Shown here in pieces: positions 49,539-58,317 of a DNA stretch of 64,000 bases. The translations under genes and the position numbers were made by a program. The stretch spans positions 62,001-126,000 of the forward strand of contig CAVSJO010000005.1 in NCBI GenBank assembly GCA_963728445.1, in the 5' to 3' direction. Source of the DNA: CAVSJO01 sp963728445. Its GTDB lineage: Bacteria; Gemmatimonadota; Gemmatimonadetes; Longimicrobiales; RSA9. Numbering within the stretch: position 1 is the first letter of the stretch; every line of letters starts with the position of its first letter. The notes under the pieces were generated by a model. The model searched no databases, had not been told where the DNA came from, and saw only the letters and a list, made by a program, of their open reading frames with translations.

Positions 49539-50777
49539 GTGAGCGCGCCGCGCGGACACGGACCGTGGGTCTGGGCCGTGCTCTATTTCCCGTACGGTCT
49601 GACGTTCGGCTTCCCGGCCATTGCGCTGGGCTACCTCGGCAGCCGCGCGGGTGTCCCCGTCTCGGCCATTGCCGGCGTGGTCGGCATGGCGTACCTGGCC
49701 GCCGGCTGGAAGTTCGTGTGGGCGCCGCTCGGTGACTACACGCTCTCGCGGAAGCGCTGGTACCTGCTCGCGCTTTCGCTGATCGCGACGTGCCTCGTCG
49801 CGCTCACCGTGGTGCCGTTCTCGACCCGCACGGTGCCGATCGTGGGGGGACTCGTCCTCATCTGCAGCGTCGCGGGCACCTTCCTGGCCTTCGCGACGGA
49901 GGGCCTGATGGTGCACAATACGCCCGCCGCCGCGCGCGGACGTGCAGCCGGCTGGTTCCAGTCGGGCAACCAGTTCGGCCAGACGGCCGGCGGCGGACTG
50001 GGGCTGTGGCTGATGACCCACGCAGCCTCACCGGCACTGGCCGGCGTCGCCCTCGCCCTGATCATCGGCGCGTGCGCGCTCGCGCTGCGGCGGGTCGAGG
50101 AGCCCCCGCGCGCCGTACCCGACGCCACCGTGAGAGAGCGCGCGCTCGACGCCTGGCGCAACCTCGCCGCGCTGCTGCGTTCGAAGATCGGCCGCATCAG
50201 CCTGATCCTCGCGATCCTGCCGATCGGCACCGGCGCTGCTCAGTCGCTGTTCGGCTCCATCGCCCCCGAGTGGCGTGCGGGGCCGGATACGGTCTCCGCC
50301 GTGCTGGGCATCGGCGGCGGCGTCGCCATCGTGCTCGGCTGCTTCGCCGGCGGAGCGCTCGCCGATCGCATCCGCAAACCCGCGGCGTACATGGTCGCGT
50401 GCGGACTCGGCCTCGTCGCCTGCATCGTCATCGCCGCCTCTCCACGCACGCCCGTCGGCTACGCCGCCACGACGCTGTTGTACGCCTTCACCCTGGGCAT
50501 GGTGGCCGCGTCCTTCACGGGGCTCGTGCTCGCCATCGTCGGCGAGACCGCGGCGGCGACGAAGATCAACCTGTTCTTCGCCCTCAACACGCTCTTCAGC
50601 CTCGGCATGCTGCGAGTCGACGGCTGGGCGCACGACGCGTGGGGCAGCAGCGGCATGCTGTGGACCGAGGCGCTCGTCGGCGCGGCCGCGCTGGTTGCCT
50701 TTGCCTCGCTTTCCGGACGGGTACCCGGCGGCGCGCTCGCCGGCAGCGGCGGCGCCGAAGCGTACGGACGGGCGTAG
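49539..50777 (+). CDS. MFS transporter, AmpG/PAT-like
   Basis: Twelve-helix transporter of 412 residues. WAVLYFPYGLTFGFPAIALGYLGSRAGVPVSAIAGVVGMAYLAAGWKFVWAPLGDYTLSRKRWYLLALS is the typical opening of AmpG-like permeases, with the WKFxWAPLxD loop between helices 2 and 3. The second half has GTGAAQSLFGSIAPEW and GGVAIVLGCFAGGALADRIRKP. AmpG carries muropeptides or other wall fragments inward; here the substrate is inferred only. The start is GTG at 49539, 52 bases after topA. The last residues are glycine/alanine-rich. Confidence 0.85.
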   Translation: MSAPRGHGPWVWAVLYFPYGLTFGFPAIALGYLGSRAGVPVSAIAGVVGMAYLAAGWKFVWAPLGDYTLSRKRWYLLALSLIATCLVALTVVPFSTRTVPIVGGLVLICSVAGTFLAFATEGLMVHNTPAAARGRAAGWFQSGNQFGQTAGGGLGLWLMTHAASPALAGVALALIIGACALALRRVEEPPRAVPDATVRERALDAWRNLAALLRSKIGRISLILAILPIGTGAAQSLFGSIAPEWRAGPDTVSAVLGIGGGVAIVLGCFAGGALADRIRKPAAYMVACGLGLVACIVIAASPRTPVGYAATTLLYAFTLGMVAASFTGLVLAIVGETAAATKINLFFALNTLFSLGMLRVDGWAHDAWGSSGMLWTEALVGAAALVAFASLSGRVPGGALAGSGGAEAYGRA

Positions 50778-50887
50778 AGCCGGCGATTCAGCGCGCGGGG
50801 GGCAGGGGAACGACCGGGAAGGCATCCACGCACAGGCACACGCACACGCACAGGGGTGCGCATCGGTTCGTTCTGATGGCAGCCCTG

Positions 50888-51000
50888 TCAGGGATCGAAC
50901 GACGCGTACGTGCCACGCCTCTCCTTGGGCTCGTAGATCGTCTCCCCGCCCAGAACCGTTTAGTCCACCAAAGCGTCCGCGATCTGCTGCTCCCGGATCA
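50888..51000 (-). pseudogene. Probable C-terminal remnant of an amidohydrolase
   Basis: On the minus strand the sequence reads ADALVD, TAA, TVLGGETIYEPKERRGTYASFDP, TGA. The VLGGETIYEP pattern is the common closing strand of metal-dependent amidohydrolases (usually ...VLGGEVVYER). Only about 35 codons survive, with one internal stop. The rest of the 304-base gap before the SDR gene shows nothing else. Confidence 0.45.
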
Positions 51001-51081
51001 TCGGACGGTACCGTACGGCTCGTATGGCGGCACGACCCCTGCGACTTCATCCTGCCGTGGGCCGTTCACCGGAGCAGGACG

Positions 51082-51837
51082 ATGGGAAGAGTCGACGGCA
51101 AAGTGGCGATCGTGACCGGCGGTGGTCGCGGGATCGGACGGGAGTGCGCCCGCCTGCTCAGCGCAGAGGGGGCACGCGTGTACATCACCGACCGGGATGA
51201 GGGGCCGGGGCAGGATGCGGCCGCGGGGATCCGGTCCGAGGGCGGGACGGCAACCTTTCTCCCGCAGGACGTATCGCGCGAGGAGGACTGGAGGCGCGTG
51301 GTGGCGGAGGTGACCCGGCGAGAGTCGCGAATCGACGTGCTGGTCAACAATGCAGGGCTCTACGTCATCGAATCGCTGGAGGACAGCACGCTCGAATGCC
51401 TGCGGCGCATCTTCGAGACGAACGTCCACGGCGTTTTCCTGGGGATCAGGCACGTCGCGCCCGTGATGGCGGAGCAGGGCGGTGGCTCGATCGTGAACAT
51501 GTCGTCCATGGACGCGTTCGCGGGGGCGTCCGGCTTCACGATCTACGGGGGATCGAAAGGCGCGATCACCACCATGACGCGGGACGCCGCCATCGAGCTC
51601 GCCGACCGCCGGGTGCGCGTGAACTCCGTGCATCCCGGCTACATCCGCACGCGCATGGCGGCGTACGGAGCGGAGAAGGAGGGCGTCACCGTGGACCAGC
51701 TCGGCGAAGAGTTCCCCCTGGGCACCATCGGCGAGCCCATCGACGTCGCGTGGGGCGTCCTGTACCTGGCCAGCGACGAGTCGCGCTGGGTCACCGGCAT
51801 CCAGCTCCCCATAGACGGCGGGATCCTGGCTTCGTAG
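51082..51837 (+). CDS. Short-chain dehydrogenase/reductase
   Basis: Classical SDR of 251 residues. The NAD(P) motif is TGGGRGIG (residues about 12-19); DVLVNNAG follows, the catalytic serine lies in SIVNMSSMDAFAG, and the Y-x-x-x-K pair is YGGSK. NSVHPGYIRTRM and the C-terminal SDESRWVTGIQLPIDGGILAS complete the pattern. ITDRDEG after the second strand suggests NAD(H) preference through its aspartate. The sequence is closest in style to cyclohexanol/3-hydroxysteroid-type SDRs; the substrate is not predictable. GGAGCAGGA precedes the ATG. Confidence 0.93.
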   Translation: MGRVDGKVAIVTGGGRGIGRECARLLSAEGARVYITDRDEGPGQDAAAGIRSEGGTATFLPQDVSREEDWRRVVAEVTRRESRIDVLVNNAGLYVIESLEDSTLECLRRIFETNVHGVFLGIRHVAPVMAEQGGGSIVNMSSMDAFAGASGFTIYGGSKGAITTMTRDAAIELADRRVRVNSVHPGYIRTRMAAYGAEKEGVTVDQLGEEFPLGTIGEPIDVAWGVLYLASDESRWVTGIQLPIDGGILAS

Positions 51838-51854
51838 GCCCCGTGGGAAGAACG

Positions 51855-52730
51855 CTACTCCATGACGGGAATCGGCTCGTCGCCACGCTGGTACCGCACC
51901 TCGACCGGCGCCCCCCTCCAGTACGCGTATCTGCCTTCGGGTGTCAGCCACGCCACCTCGGCCGACGACGGGATCATCACGCCGTTGACCGGGACGTAGT
52001 CCCCGTAGACCCCCTCGAACGGCGTCAGCACGGGTGTGCCGTCCACGTCCCGGTACCGCATCGAGGTCATCCGCAGGGCTCTGCCGTCGGCGGCGAAGCG
52101 GAACTCGGCGGACACGGTCGTCGAGCCGTCCGTGAGCGTGACCCGGGCCGTGGAGTCGTCGATCGCTTCCCACTGCACGCCGGGCCGCGGCAGCAGCGCG
52201 GTCGGGAACCACGCGGCCTCGCCCAGCCATCGTCCGAGCGCGCTCTGCGCGAGTTCGGGCGTTCCCGCCTGATCCACGACGGGGATCACACCCGCGAGTC
52301 GCCCCAGCATCGATGCTGCGCCCGCGCGGTAGCAGTCCCGCACCCGCACGTTCATGAACGGGAGCATCCGGATCCTCGCGTCCCACACGAAGCCCGGCGG
52401 GTTCACGCTGAAGTCCTGCGTGGCGGTGAACGGGACCCAGGCCGCGTCCGGACGCATCCGAAACTCTCCCATCCAGCGGACGTGCGCCGTCCGGACCGGG
52501 CGCCGGTCCGCTGCCAGGGCGTAGGCGAAATAGCGCGCGACCGGTGGCGGCAGCGTCGACTCGGTCCCGTCTCCCGCTGCGGGCGCCCGTCCGCTGTCGG
52601 GTTGCTGTAGACGGGCGACCGCGCGAGCGCTGTCACCACGCCATACGGCGGCGCCGAGCGCCACGGCCGCGGCCGCAAGGACCAGCAGGGACGCCGCGCC
52701 CACCCCGGTGATCCACACCCATTGCGGCAT
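51855..52730 (-). CDS. DUF6544-like membrane-anchored protein
   Basis: Protein of 291 residues. An N-terminal membrane helix (VGAASLLVLAAAAVALGAAVW) is followed by LPPPVARYFAYAL and VRTAHVRWMGEFRMRPDAAWVPFTATQDFSVNPPGFVWDARIRMLPFMNVRVRDCYRAG, the recognisable core of the DUF6544/DUF6920 family, then LGEAAWFPTALLP and a beta-rich end with YRDVDGTPVLTPFEGVYGDYVPVNGVMIPSSAEVAW. Function unknown; these look like outer-leaflet lipid or lipoprotein-binding folds. ATG at 52730 follows AGGAG. It starts 29 bases after the TetR gene on the same strand, suggesting a regulator-target pair. Confidence 0.82.
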   Translation of the reverse strand: MPQWVWITGVGAASLLVLAAAAVALGAAVWRGDSARAVARLQQPDSGRAPAAGDGTESTLPPPVARYFAYALAADRRPVRTAHVRWMGEFRMRPDAAWVPFTATQDFSVNPPGFVWDARIRMLPFMNVRVRDCYRAGAASMLGRLAGVIPVVDQAGTPELAQSALGRWLGEAAWFPTALLPRPGVQWEAIDDSTARVTLTDGSTTVSAEFRFAADGRALRMTSMRYRDVDGTPVLTPFEGVYGDYVPVNGVMIPSSAEVAWLTPEGRYAYWRGAPVEVRYQRGDEPIPVME

Positions 52731-52759
52731 TCCACATCTCCTCATGCTCGGTGTGCCCC

Positions 52760-53356
52760 TCAGCCGAGCTGCCCGACCATCCCTCGCACCGCGGCCAGGT
52801 ACTCGTCGATGTCGAAGTGTTCCGGGTCGATCATGGCCTGCACGGCGCACCCATGGATCCAGCTCACGGCCACCGCCGCCAGGCCCTGGGTGGTGACTCC
52901 GGTGAAGGCCACCCCTTCGCCGTCGACGAGGTCGTCCATGATCTCCCGGAACGCGGCGCGGTAGCGCGCCAGCTCCGCGCTGATCCGGGTCCGGATGCCC
53001 CGGTGCTGGGCGCCGAGAGCCCAGTACTCCAGGAGCAGGCGCGTCCGGTCCGGATCGTGGGAAAGCCGCGCCATCTCCTGCTGCAGGACGGCGTGCAGCC
53101 GGTCCAGCGCCCGGGGGAAGTGGGCGATGTCCTCCGAGACCCGCAGGACCGCCATGCTCTCGATCAGCCAGTCGAGCAGCCCCCGGACGAGCCGGTCCTT
53201 GCGACCGAAGTAGAACAGGACCAGCCCGTGGCTCACGCCTGCTTCCGCGGCCAGCGCGCGGATCGTCAGGCGACCGATGCCGTCCCGCGCCGCAACCCGG
53301 TACGCCGCCCGCAACAGCTGTTCGCGACGCGCTTCCTCCGGCAGGCGTTTCGCCAT
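52760..53356 (-). CDS. TetR-family transcriptional regulator
   Basis: Repressor-type protein of 198 residues. The N-terminal helix-turn-helix is REQLLRAAYRVAARDGIGRLTIRALAAEAGVSHGLVLFYFGRKDRLVRGLLDW, then a helical ligand-binding half (EYWALGAQHRGIRTRISAELARYRAAFREIMDDL, AVAVSWIHGCAVQAMIDPEHFDIDEYLAAV). This resembles BetI-like members. ATG at 53356 is preferred; upstream extension adds nothing TetR-like. It probably controls the DUF6544-like gene downstream and itself, through the promoter region facing the CheB-CheR-kinase gene. Confidence 0.93.
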   Translation of the reverse strand: MAKRLPEEARREQLLRAAYRVAARDGIGRLTIRALAAEAGVSHGLVLFYFGRKDRLVRGLLDWLIESMAVLRVSEDIAHFPRALDRLHAVLQQEMARLSHDPDRTRLLLEYWALGAQHRGIRTRISAELARYRAAFREIMDDLVDGEGVAFTGVTTQGLAAVAVSWIHGCAVQAMIDPEHFDIDEYLAAVRGMVGQLG

Positions 53357-53429
53357 CCGACAACTCCTTGAGTGTCGCGCGTCGCGCGTCCGCGCCTCCG
53401 TGGCCGCAACGCCGGTGATTCCAGCGCTA

Positions 53430-53458
53430 TTGACCATCTGTCCAAAATACGGTATCCT
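53430..53458 (+). promoter_or_regulatory. Candidate promoter and TetR operator
   Basis: TTGACC (53430-53435) and TATCCT (53453-53458) are 17 bases apart and point toward the CheB-CheR-kinase gene. The -35 part lies in an imperfect inverted repeat, TTGACC-ATCT-GTCCAA, which could bind the divergently encoded TetR protein. This is an AT-rich island in the 188-base gap between the two genes. Confidence 0.5.
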
Positions 53459-53544
53459 CAAGGTACCCCCCGAGTCAACTCACGCCGCTCCTCCCCCGCG
53501 CCGAGGGGGCCGGTTCCATCTCTCGCAGGGCCCGGAGGTGGTCG

Positions 53545-56500
53545 ATGAAGACCTCCACGACGAGCCGCCGGCCCCCCCGGCGCGCTGCCGCTCATGCGCT
53601 CGTCCTTCCACGTCGCACCGGCGTAGTCGGCATCGGCGCGTCGGCCGGCGGGCTGAGGGCGCTCCAGGATCTGGTGCAGGCGATTCCGGTCGACAGTGGC
53701 ATGGCGTACGTGGTGATCATGCACCTGGACCCGGAGCGGCAGAGCCGGATCGCGGAGCTGCTGCAGGACCGGGCCGCCATCCCTGTGACGCAGGTGACGG
53801 GAGCAACGCAGGTGCAGGCCGACCACATCTACGTGATTCCGCCGGAGCGTGACCTGGCGATGGGGGACGGGACGATCGAGGTCCGTGAGCGCGGCGACCG
53901 GGCCGAGCGGGCGCCCGTGGATCTGTTCTTCCGTACGCTGGCGGAGACGTACGGCACGCAGGCGATGGGGGTGGTGCTGTCGGGGACGGGGGTGGACGGT
54001 ACCGGAGGCATCCGGTCCATCCGGGAGTGGGGCGGGATCACGGTCGCGCAGGCGCCCGGAGAGGCGGAGTACGCGGGAATGCCGTCGAGCGCCATTGCCA
54101 CCGGGTTGGTGGACCTGGTGCTGCCGGCATCGCGCATTCCGCTCGAGCTCCTCCGACTCGACCGGAGTCCGGCGCCGGTCGTGGAGGCCGAGGTGAGCGC
54201 GGACGTGGAGGCAGGGATCGCGCCGGTGTTTGCGGCGCTGCGCAGCGGCACGGGCCACGACTTCAGCATGTACAAACGGTCGACGGTGCTGAGACGGCTG
54301 GACCGACGTCTGCTGTTCAACGGCCTGGAGAGCCTGGACGAGTACGTGACGCTGCTCAGGTCGAGCGAGGCGGAGCGCCAGGCGCTGCTGCGGGACCTGC
54401 TGATCTCGGTGAGCTCGTTCTTCCGTGACCCCGAGGCGTTCGAGGCGCTGGCGGAAGCGATCGCCGGGCTGTTCGAGGGGAAGGGCCCGGCGGACACGCT
54501 GCGCGTCTGGGTGGTGGGGTGTGCATCCGGGGAGGAGGTCTACTCCCTGGCCATGTTGCTGGCGGAGAAGGCGGCGGAGCTACTGGACCCTCCGAAGGTA
54601 CAGATCTTCGCGACGGACATCGACGAACGGGGTTACGCCTGGGGTCGCGAGGGCCTGTACTCGCCGGCGGCCGTCGCGGCCGTCGACGCGAGGCGGCTGC
54701 AGCGCTACTTCGTTCGCGAGCCCGGGGGCTACCGGATCAGCAAGGCCCTGCGGGAGCGCGTTCTGTTTGCGGTCCACAACGTGTTGCGCGATCCGCCGTT
54801 CGCGCGCCTCGACCTGATCAGCTGCCGCAACCTCTTCATCTACCTGCAGCCCGAGGCGCAGCAGCAGGCGCTGGAGACCCTGCACTTCGCGCTGAATCCC
54901 GATGGGATCCTCTTTCTGGGCTCGTCGGAATCCGTTGGAGACAATGGGTTGTTCGCGGCGGTCGGACCGGAACAGAACCGTATCTTCCGTCGCAATCCGA
55001 CGACGCGCCGCGTGCTGCCCCGGCTGTCAGCGGTCGACCCTCTGCCACGCGTCGGGCCGCCGCGCATCGACAGCGGGGCCGGCGTCGCGGGCGCCGACGG
55101 GGACCGCCGGGACCGGTTCTCGTATGGCGGGCTGCACGTACAGATGCTGGAGGAGTACGCCGAGCCCAGCCTGGTCGTGGACGAGCGGCTGGAAGTGGCG
55201 CATCTTTCGGCGGGCGCGGGGCGGTTCCTGCGCCTCGGGGAAGGGGAGCCGAGCCGCCGGGTGCTCGATCTGGCGAGCGGTGAGCTGCGCGTGGCGCTGC
55301 GGACGGCGCTGCACCAGGCCTTCTCGAAGGGAGAGCCGACGATCCGGCGAGTCCATCTCGACGGCGATGGCGACGTCGTGTCCCTGCGCGTGCGGCCTGC
55401 CGTAATGAACCCTCGCTCGGGAGCGGTCCGATTCGCCCTGGTCCTTTTCGAGGAAGTGCGGCCCCCGGACGAAGCCGCTCCAGCCGAGGCGAGCAGTGAG
55501 TCAGCCGAACGGGACGTGGCGAGCCTCGAAGCGGAGCTGCTGCGAACCCGGGATCAGCTCGACGCGAGCAGCACATCGCACGATCACACGGTGGCCGATC
55601 TCCAGAGGGTGAACGAGGAGCTGCGCTCGATCAACGAGGAGCAGCAGGCCGCGGCGGAGGAGCTGGAGACGGGCCGCGAGGAGATCCAGTCGATCAACGA
55701 GGAGCTCACGACCATCAACCAGGAGCACCAGAGCACCATCGACGAGCTGAAGCGGACGAACGGAGACCTGAAGAACCTGATCGAGTCCACCGAGATCGCC
55801 ACGCTCTTTCTGGATCGGGCGATGCGGATCCGGCGCTTCACTCCGGCGACGACGGGGCTGTTCAACGTGCTCGCCACCGACCACGGCCGGCCGCTCGCCC
55901 ACCTGACGCACCGGCTCGACTACCCGGGCCTGGTGGAGGACGTGGCGACCGTGCTGGGGTCTCTCGAGAAGATCGAGCGGGAAGTGTCCGGCGAAGGTGG
56001 CGAATGGTTCGTCGTCCGGATCAATCCCTACCGCTCCATCGATGGCCCCATCGACGGCGCGGTCCTGACGTTCTTCAACAACACGGAGCACCACCGGGTC
56101 CAGGAGGAGATGCGGGAGGCGAAATCGGCGGCGGAAGCGGCGAATGCGGCGAAGACCATGTTCCTGGGCACGCTCTCCCACGAGCTCCGCACTCCACTCA
56201 GCGCGATCATGGGCTACGCCGACGTTCTCCAGATGGACGGAGCACTTACGGCGGAGCAGGACCAAAGGGTCGAACGGATCAAGACGGGCGGCCGCCATCT
56301 GACGGCGATGATCGAGGGACTCCTGAGCTTCACACGGATGGACGCTGACCGGGAAACTGTGGAGTGCCAGCCCGTCGACGCCCGGGAGATGGTGGAAGAG
56401 GTCCACTCCCTGATGGCGCCCCTCGTGGCCGCCAAGGGTCTGTCATTCGCGCTCGACGTGCCTGCGGCCGCCGTGCAGGTCGAGACCGATGTGGTGAAGG

Positions 56501-56850
56501 CCCGCCAGGTCCTCCTGAACCTTTGCGGGAACGCCCTGAAGTACACGGCGGCGGGGGAGGTCCGTCTCGGGTTGCGCGATGAGGGGGGGCGGGTGGTGTT
56601 CGCGGTCAGCGACACCGGCCTCGGAATCGCGCCCGAGCACCACGTCCGGATCTTCGAGCGGTTCTGGCAGGTCGATGGCAGGACCAGCCGACCGGCCGGG
56701 GGAGTGGGGGTCGGGCTCGCTGCGGTGCAGGAGTACAGTCGCCTTCTCGGCGGAGGAGTCGAGGTGGAGAGCCAGCTGGGGCAGGGAAGCACGTTCCGCT
56801 TCTGGCTGCCGCGTCTGCGAAGAGCCGAGGATACGCTCGCGACCGCATGA
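53545..56850 (+). CDS. CheB-CheR-PAS-histidine kinase fusion protein
   Basis: Soluble protein of 1101 residues. Order: CheB methylesterase (about 25-205: GIGASAGGLRALQDLV, VIMHLDPERQSRIAELL, VLSGTGVDGTGGIRSI), CheR methyltransferase (about 225-490: VWVVGCASGEEVYSLAMLL for SAM, IFATDIDERGYAWGREGLYS, FDLISCRNLFIYL-like LDLISCRNLFIYLQPEAQQQ), a PAS-like part, a long coiled coil (SLEAELLRTRD to STIDELKRTNGDLKNLIESTEIA), a second PAS domain, then HisKA with His879 in LGTLSHELRTPLSAIMGY and an HATPase with NLCGNALKY and DTGLGIAPEHH. No receiver domain. It starts ATG at 53545 after GGAGG and overlaps the next gene. Confidence 0.94.
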   Translation: MKTSTTSRRPPRRAAAHALVLPRRTGVVGIGASAGGLRALQDLVQAIPVDSGMAYVVIMHLDPERQSRIAELLQDRAAIPVTQVTGATQVQADHIYVIPPERDLAMGDGTIEVRERGDRAERAPVDLFFRTLAETYGTQAMGVVLSGTGVDGTGGIRSIREWGGITVAQAPGEAEYAGMPSSAIATGLVDLVLPASRIPLELLRLDRSPAPVVEAEVSADVEAGIAPVFAALRSGTGHDFSMYKRSTVLRRLDRRLLFNGLESLDEYVTLLRSSEAERQALLRDLLISVSSFFRDPEAFEALAEAIAGLFEGKGPADTLRVWVVGCASGEEVYSLAMLLAEKAAELLDPPKVQIFATDIDERGYAWGREGLYSPAAVAAVDARRLQRYFVREPGGYRISKALRERVLFAVHNVLRDPPFARLDLISCRNLFIYLQPEAQQQALETLHFALNPDGILFLGSSESVGDNGLFAAVGPEQNRIFRRNPTTRRVLPRLSAVDPLPRVGPPRIDSGAGVAGADGDRRDRFSYGGLHVQMLEEYAEPSLVVDERLEVAHLSAGAGRFLRLGEGEPSRRVLDLASGELRVALRTALHQAFSKGEPTIRRVHLDGDGDVVSLRVRPAVMNPRSGAVRFALVLFEEVRPPDEAAPAEASSESAERDVASLEAELLRTRDQLDASSTSHDHTVADLQRVNEELRSINEEQQAAAEELETGREEIQSINEELTTINQEHQSTIDELKRTNGDLKNLIESTEIATLFLDRAMRIRRFTPATTGLFNVLATDHGRPLAHLTHRLDYPGLVEDVATVLGSLEKIEREVSGEGGEWFVVRINPYRSIDGPIDGAVLTFFNNTEHHRVQEEMREAKSAAEAANAAKTMFLGTLSHELRTPLSAIMGYADVLQMDGALTAEQDQRVERIKTGGRHLTAMIEGLLSFTRMDADRETVECQPVDAREMVEEVHSLMAPLVAAKGLSFALDVPAAAVQVETDVVKARQVLLNLCGNALKYTAAGEVRLGLRDEGGRVVFAVSDTGLGIAPEHHVRIFERFWQVDGRTSRPAGGVGVGLAAVQEYSRLLGGGVEVESQLGQGSTFRFWLPRLRRAEDTLATA

Positions 56851-57926
56851 CCCTCGACCCGTCCGACCGCCGTCTCCGAAAGCTCGAGACGTTCACGTTC
56901 CTCAGCTTCGTGATCGTCACCACTGTCGCGTTCCTCTGGGTTATCCACCCGTTCTTCGCGCCGTTGTTCTGGGCGGCCGTGCTCGCGCTCCTGTTCCAGT
57001 GGCTGTACACGCGCCTCCTGCGGGCCTTTGGCGGCAGACCTTCCGCCGCCGCGCTGGTGGCGACCCTCGCGACGATCGTCTTCGTCGTGCTGCCGTTCGC
57101 AGCCGTGCTGGCCGCGCTCACGCGCCAGGGACTTCTTCTGTACCAGGGGCTGGCCTCCGGAGAGATCAGCCTGCAGCCCGCCATCGACCTGATCGAGCGA
57201 ACGGTGCCCGCCGCTTCCGGGCTGCTGGAGCGCTACGGCATCGACGTCGAACACCTCCGCGTCTCCCTGCAGCAGATGGCCGCGGGTGCCACGCAGGCCG
57301 TCGCGGGGTGGGCGCTGACCGCCGGGAGGAACGTGCTGGGCCTCGCCCTGTCGTTCGGGCTGATGCTCTACCTCATGTTCTTCTTCTTCCGGGACGGCGA
57401 GGACATCGTGGAGCGCGTGATGCGGGCCGTGCCGCTGGGTGCGGATCGCAAGCAGCGCCTCCTCCGGAAGTTCGCGGAAGTGGCCCGCGCAACGGTGAAG
57501 GGGACGCTGATCATCGCCCTCGCACAGGGCGGCCTGGGCGCGGTCCTGTTCGCCGTCGTGGGTGTCCGCACCGCCGTGTTCTGGGGCGCCGTCATGGCCG
57601 TGCTCTCGCTCCTGCCCGCGGTGGGGGCCGGCCTGGTCTGGCTGCCCGCGGCCGTCATCTTCTTCGCCGGCGGCCACGTCTGGCAGGGCGTGCTGGTGGT
57701 GCTCGGGGGCGTGTTCGTGATCGGTCTCGTGGACAACCTGCTGAGGCCCATCGTGGTCGGACGCGATACCCAAACGCCCGACTACCTGGTGCTGCTCTCG
57801 ACGCTCGGCGGCCTCGCCGCCTTCGGCGTCGCGGGGTTCGTCGCGGGGCCGGTGATCGCCGCGCTGTTCCTGGTGCTGTGGGAGATCTTCGCGGAGGAGT
57901 ACGCGAAGAAGACGCTGCTCGACTGA
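56847..57926 (+). CDS. AI-2E family transporter
   Basis: Membrane protein of 359 residues of the TqsA/PerM/YdiK family. Features: FVIVTTVAFLWVIHPFFAPLFWAAVLALLFQWLYTRLLR, the LPFAAVLAALTRQG strand, LGLALSFGLMLYLMFFFFRDGED, and the conserved AVGAGLVWLPAAVIFFAGGHVWQG and LVDNLLRPIVVGRDTQTPDYLVLLSTLGGLAAFG. Members export small molecules or ions; the substrate here is unknown. The ATG overlaps the sensor kinase stop (ATGA), so kinase and transporter are probably made together. The 100 bases after it hold no gene before the convergent PII-like gene. Confidence 0.95.
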   Translation: MTLDPSDRRLRKLETFTFLSFVIVTTVAFLWVIHPFFAPLFWAAVLALLFQWLYTRLLRAFGGRPSAAALVATLATIVFVVLPFAAVLAALTRQGLLLYQGLASGEISLQPAIDLIERTVPAASGLLERYGIDVEHLRVSLQQMAAGATQAVAGWALTAGRNVLGLALSFGLMLYLMFFFFRDGEDIVERVMRAVPLGADRKQRLLRKFAEVARATVKGTLIIALAQGGLGAVLFAVVGVRTAVFWGAVMAVLSLLPAVGAGLVWLPAAVIFFAGGHVWQGVLVVLGGVFVIGLVDNLLRPIVVGRDTQTPDYLVLLSTLGGLAAFGVAGFVAGPVIAALFLVLWEIFAEEYAKKTLLD

Positions 57927-58026
57927 CCGGTGAGAAACAGCGCGTCTCAGGCCGGGTCGGAAAGCAGCACGAACACGCCGGCGAACCGGCGGATCACACG
58001 GTCGTCGCACATCGAAGGCCTCCGAC

Positions 58027-58317
58027 TCAGAAGAATGATTCCACGGGCATGACGGCCACGTGCAGCCGCTCGTCGCCGTTCAGCGCATCGGACTCCGCCC
58101 GCAGCGCCGCAACCAGCTCGTCCACGCGCTCGTCCGGAACGGCGCTGAAGAGCACCTCGGACTCCCCCGGCCACGCCCTCGTGCCCTCCCGGCGGCCGGT
58201 CGCGCCGACGCCGTGGGCGTGGTCCATCTCCGTGTAGCCGCCCACCCGGTGCTCCTCGAGGAGATCCTGAACCAGGTTCGGGCGCTGGCCGCTGTAGACG
58301 ATCAGAAGGAGCTTCAC
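58027..58317 (-). CDS. PII-like (DUF3240-type) protein, last gene of the RND operon
   Basis: Protein of 96 residues with an alternating strand-helix plan like the ferredoxin fold of PII proteins. KLLLIVYSGQRPNLVQDLLEEHRVGGYTEMDHAHGVGATGRREGTRAWPGESEVLFSAVPDERVDELVAALRAESDAL fits the DUF3240/PII-associated group often encoded beside RND transporters. The first strand, the G-YTEMD-a-G-G loop and the VLFSAVPDE strand are the main clues. GTG at 58317 overlaps the pump stop in GTGA. It probably senses a metal or nucleotide and adjusts the pump; this is inference. Confidence 0.75.
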   Translation of the reverse strand: MKLLLIVYSGQRPNLVQDLLEEHRVGGYTEMDHAHGVGATGRREGTRAWPGESEVLFSAVPDERVDELVAALRAESDALNGDERLHVAVMPVESFF

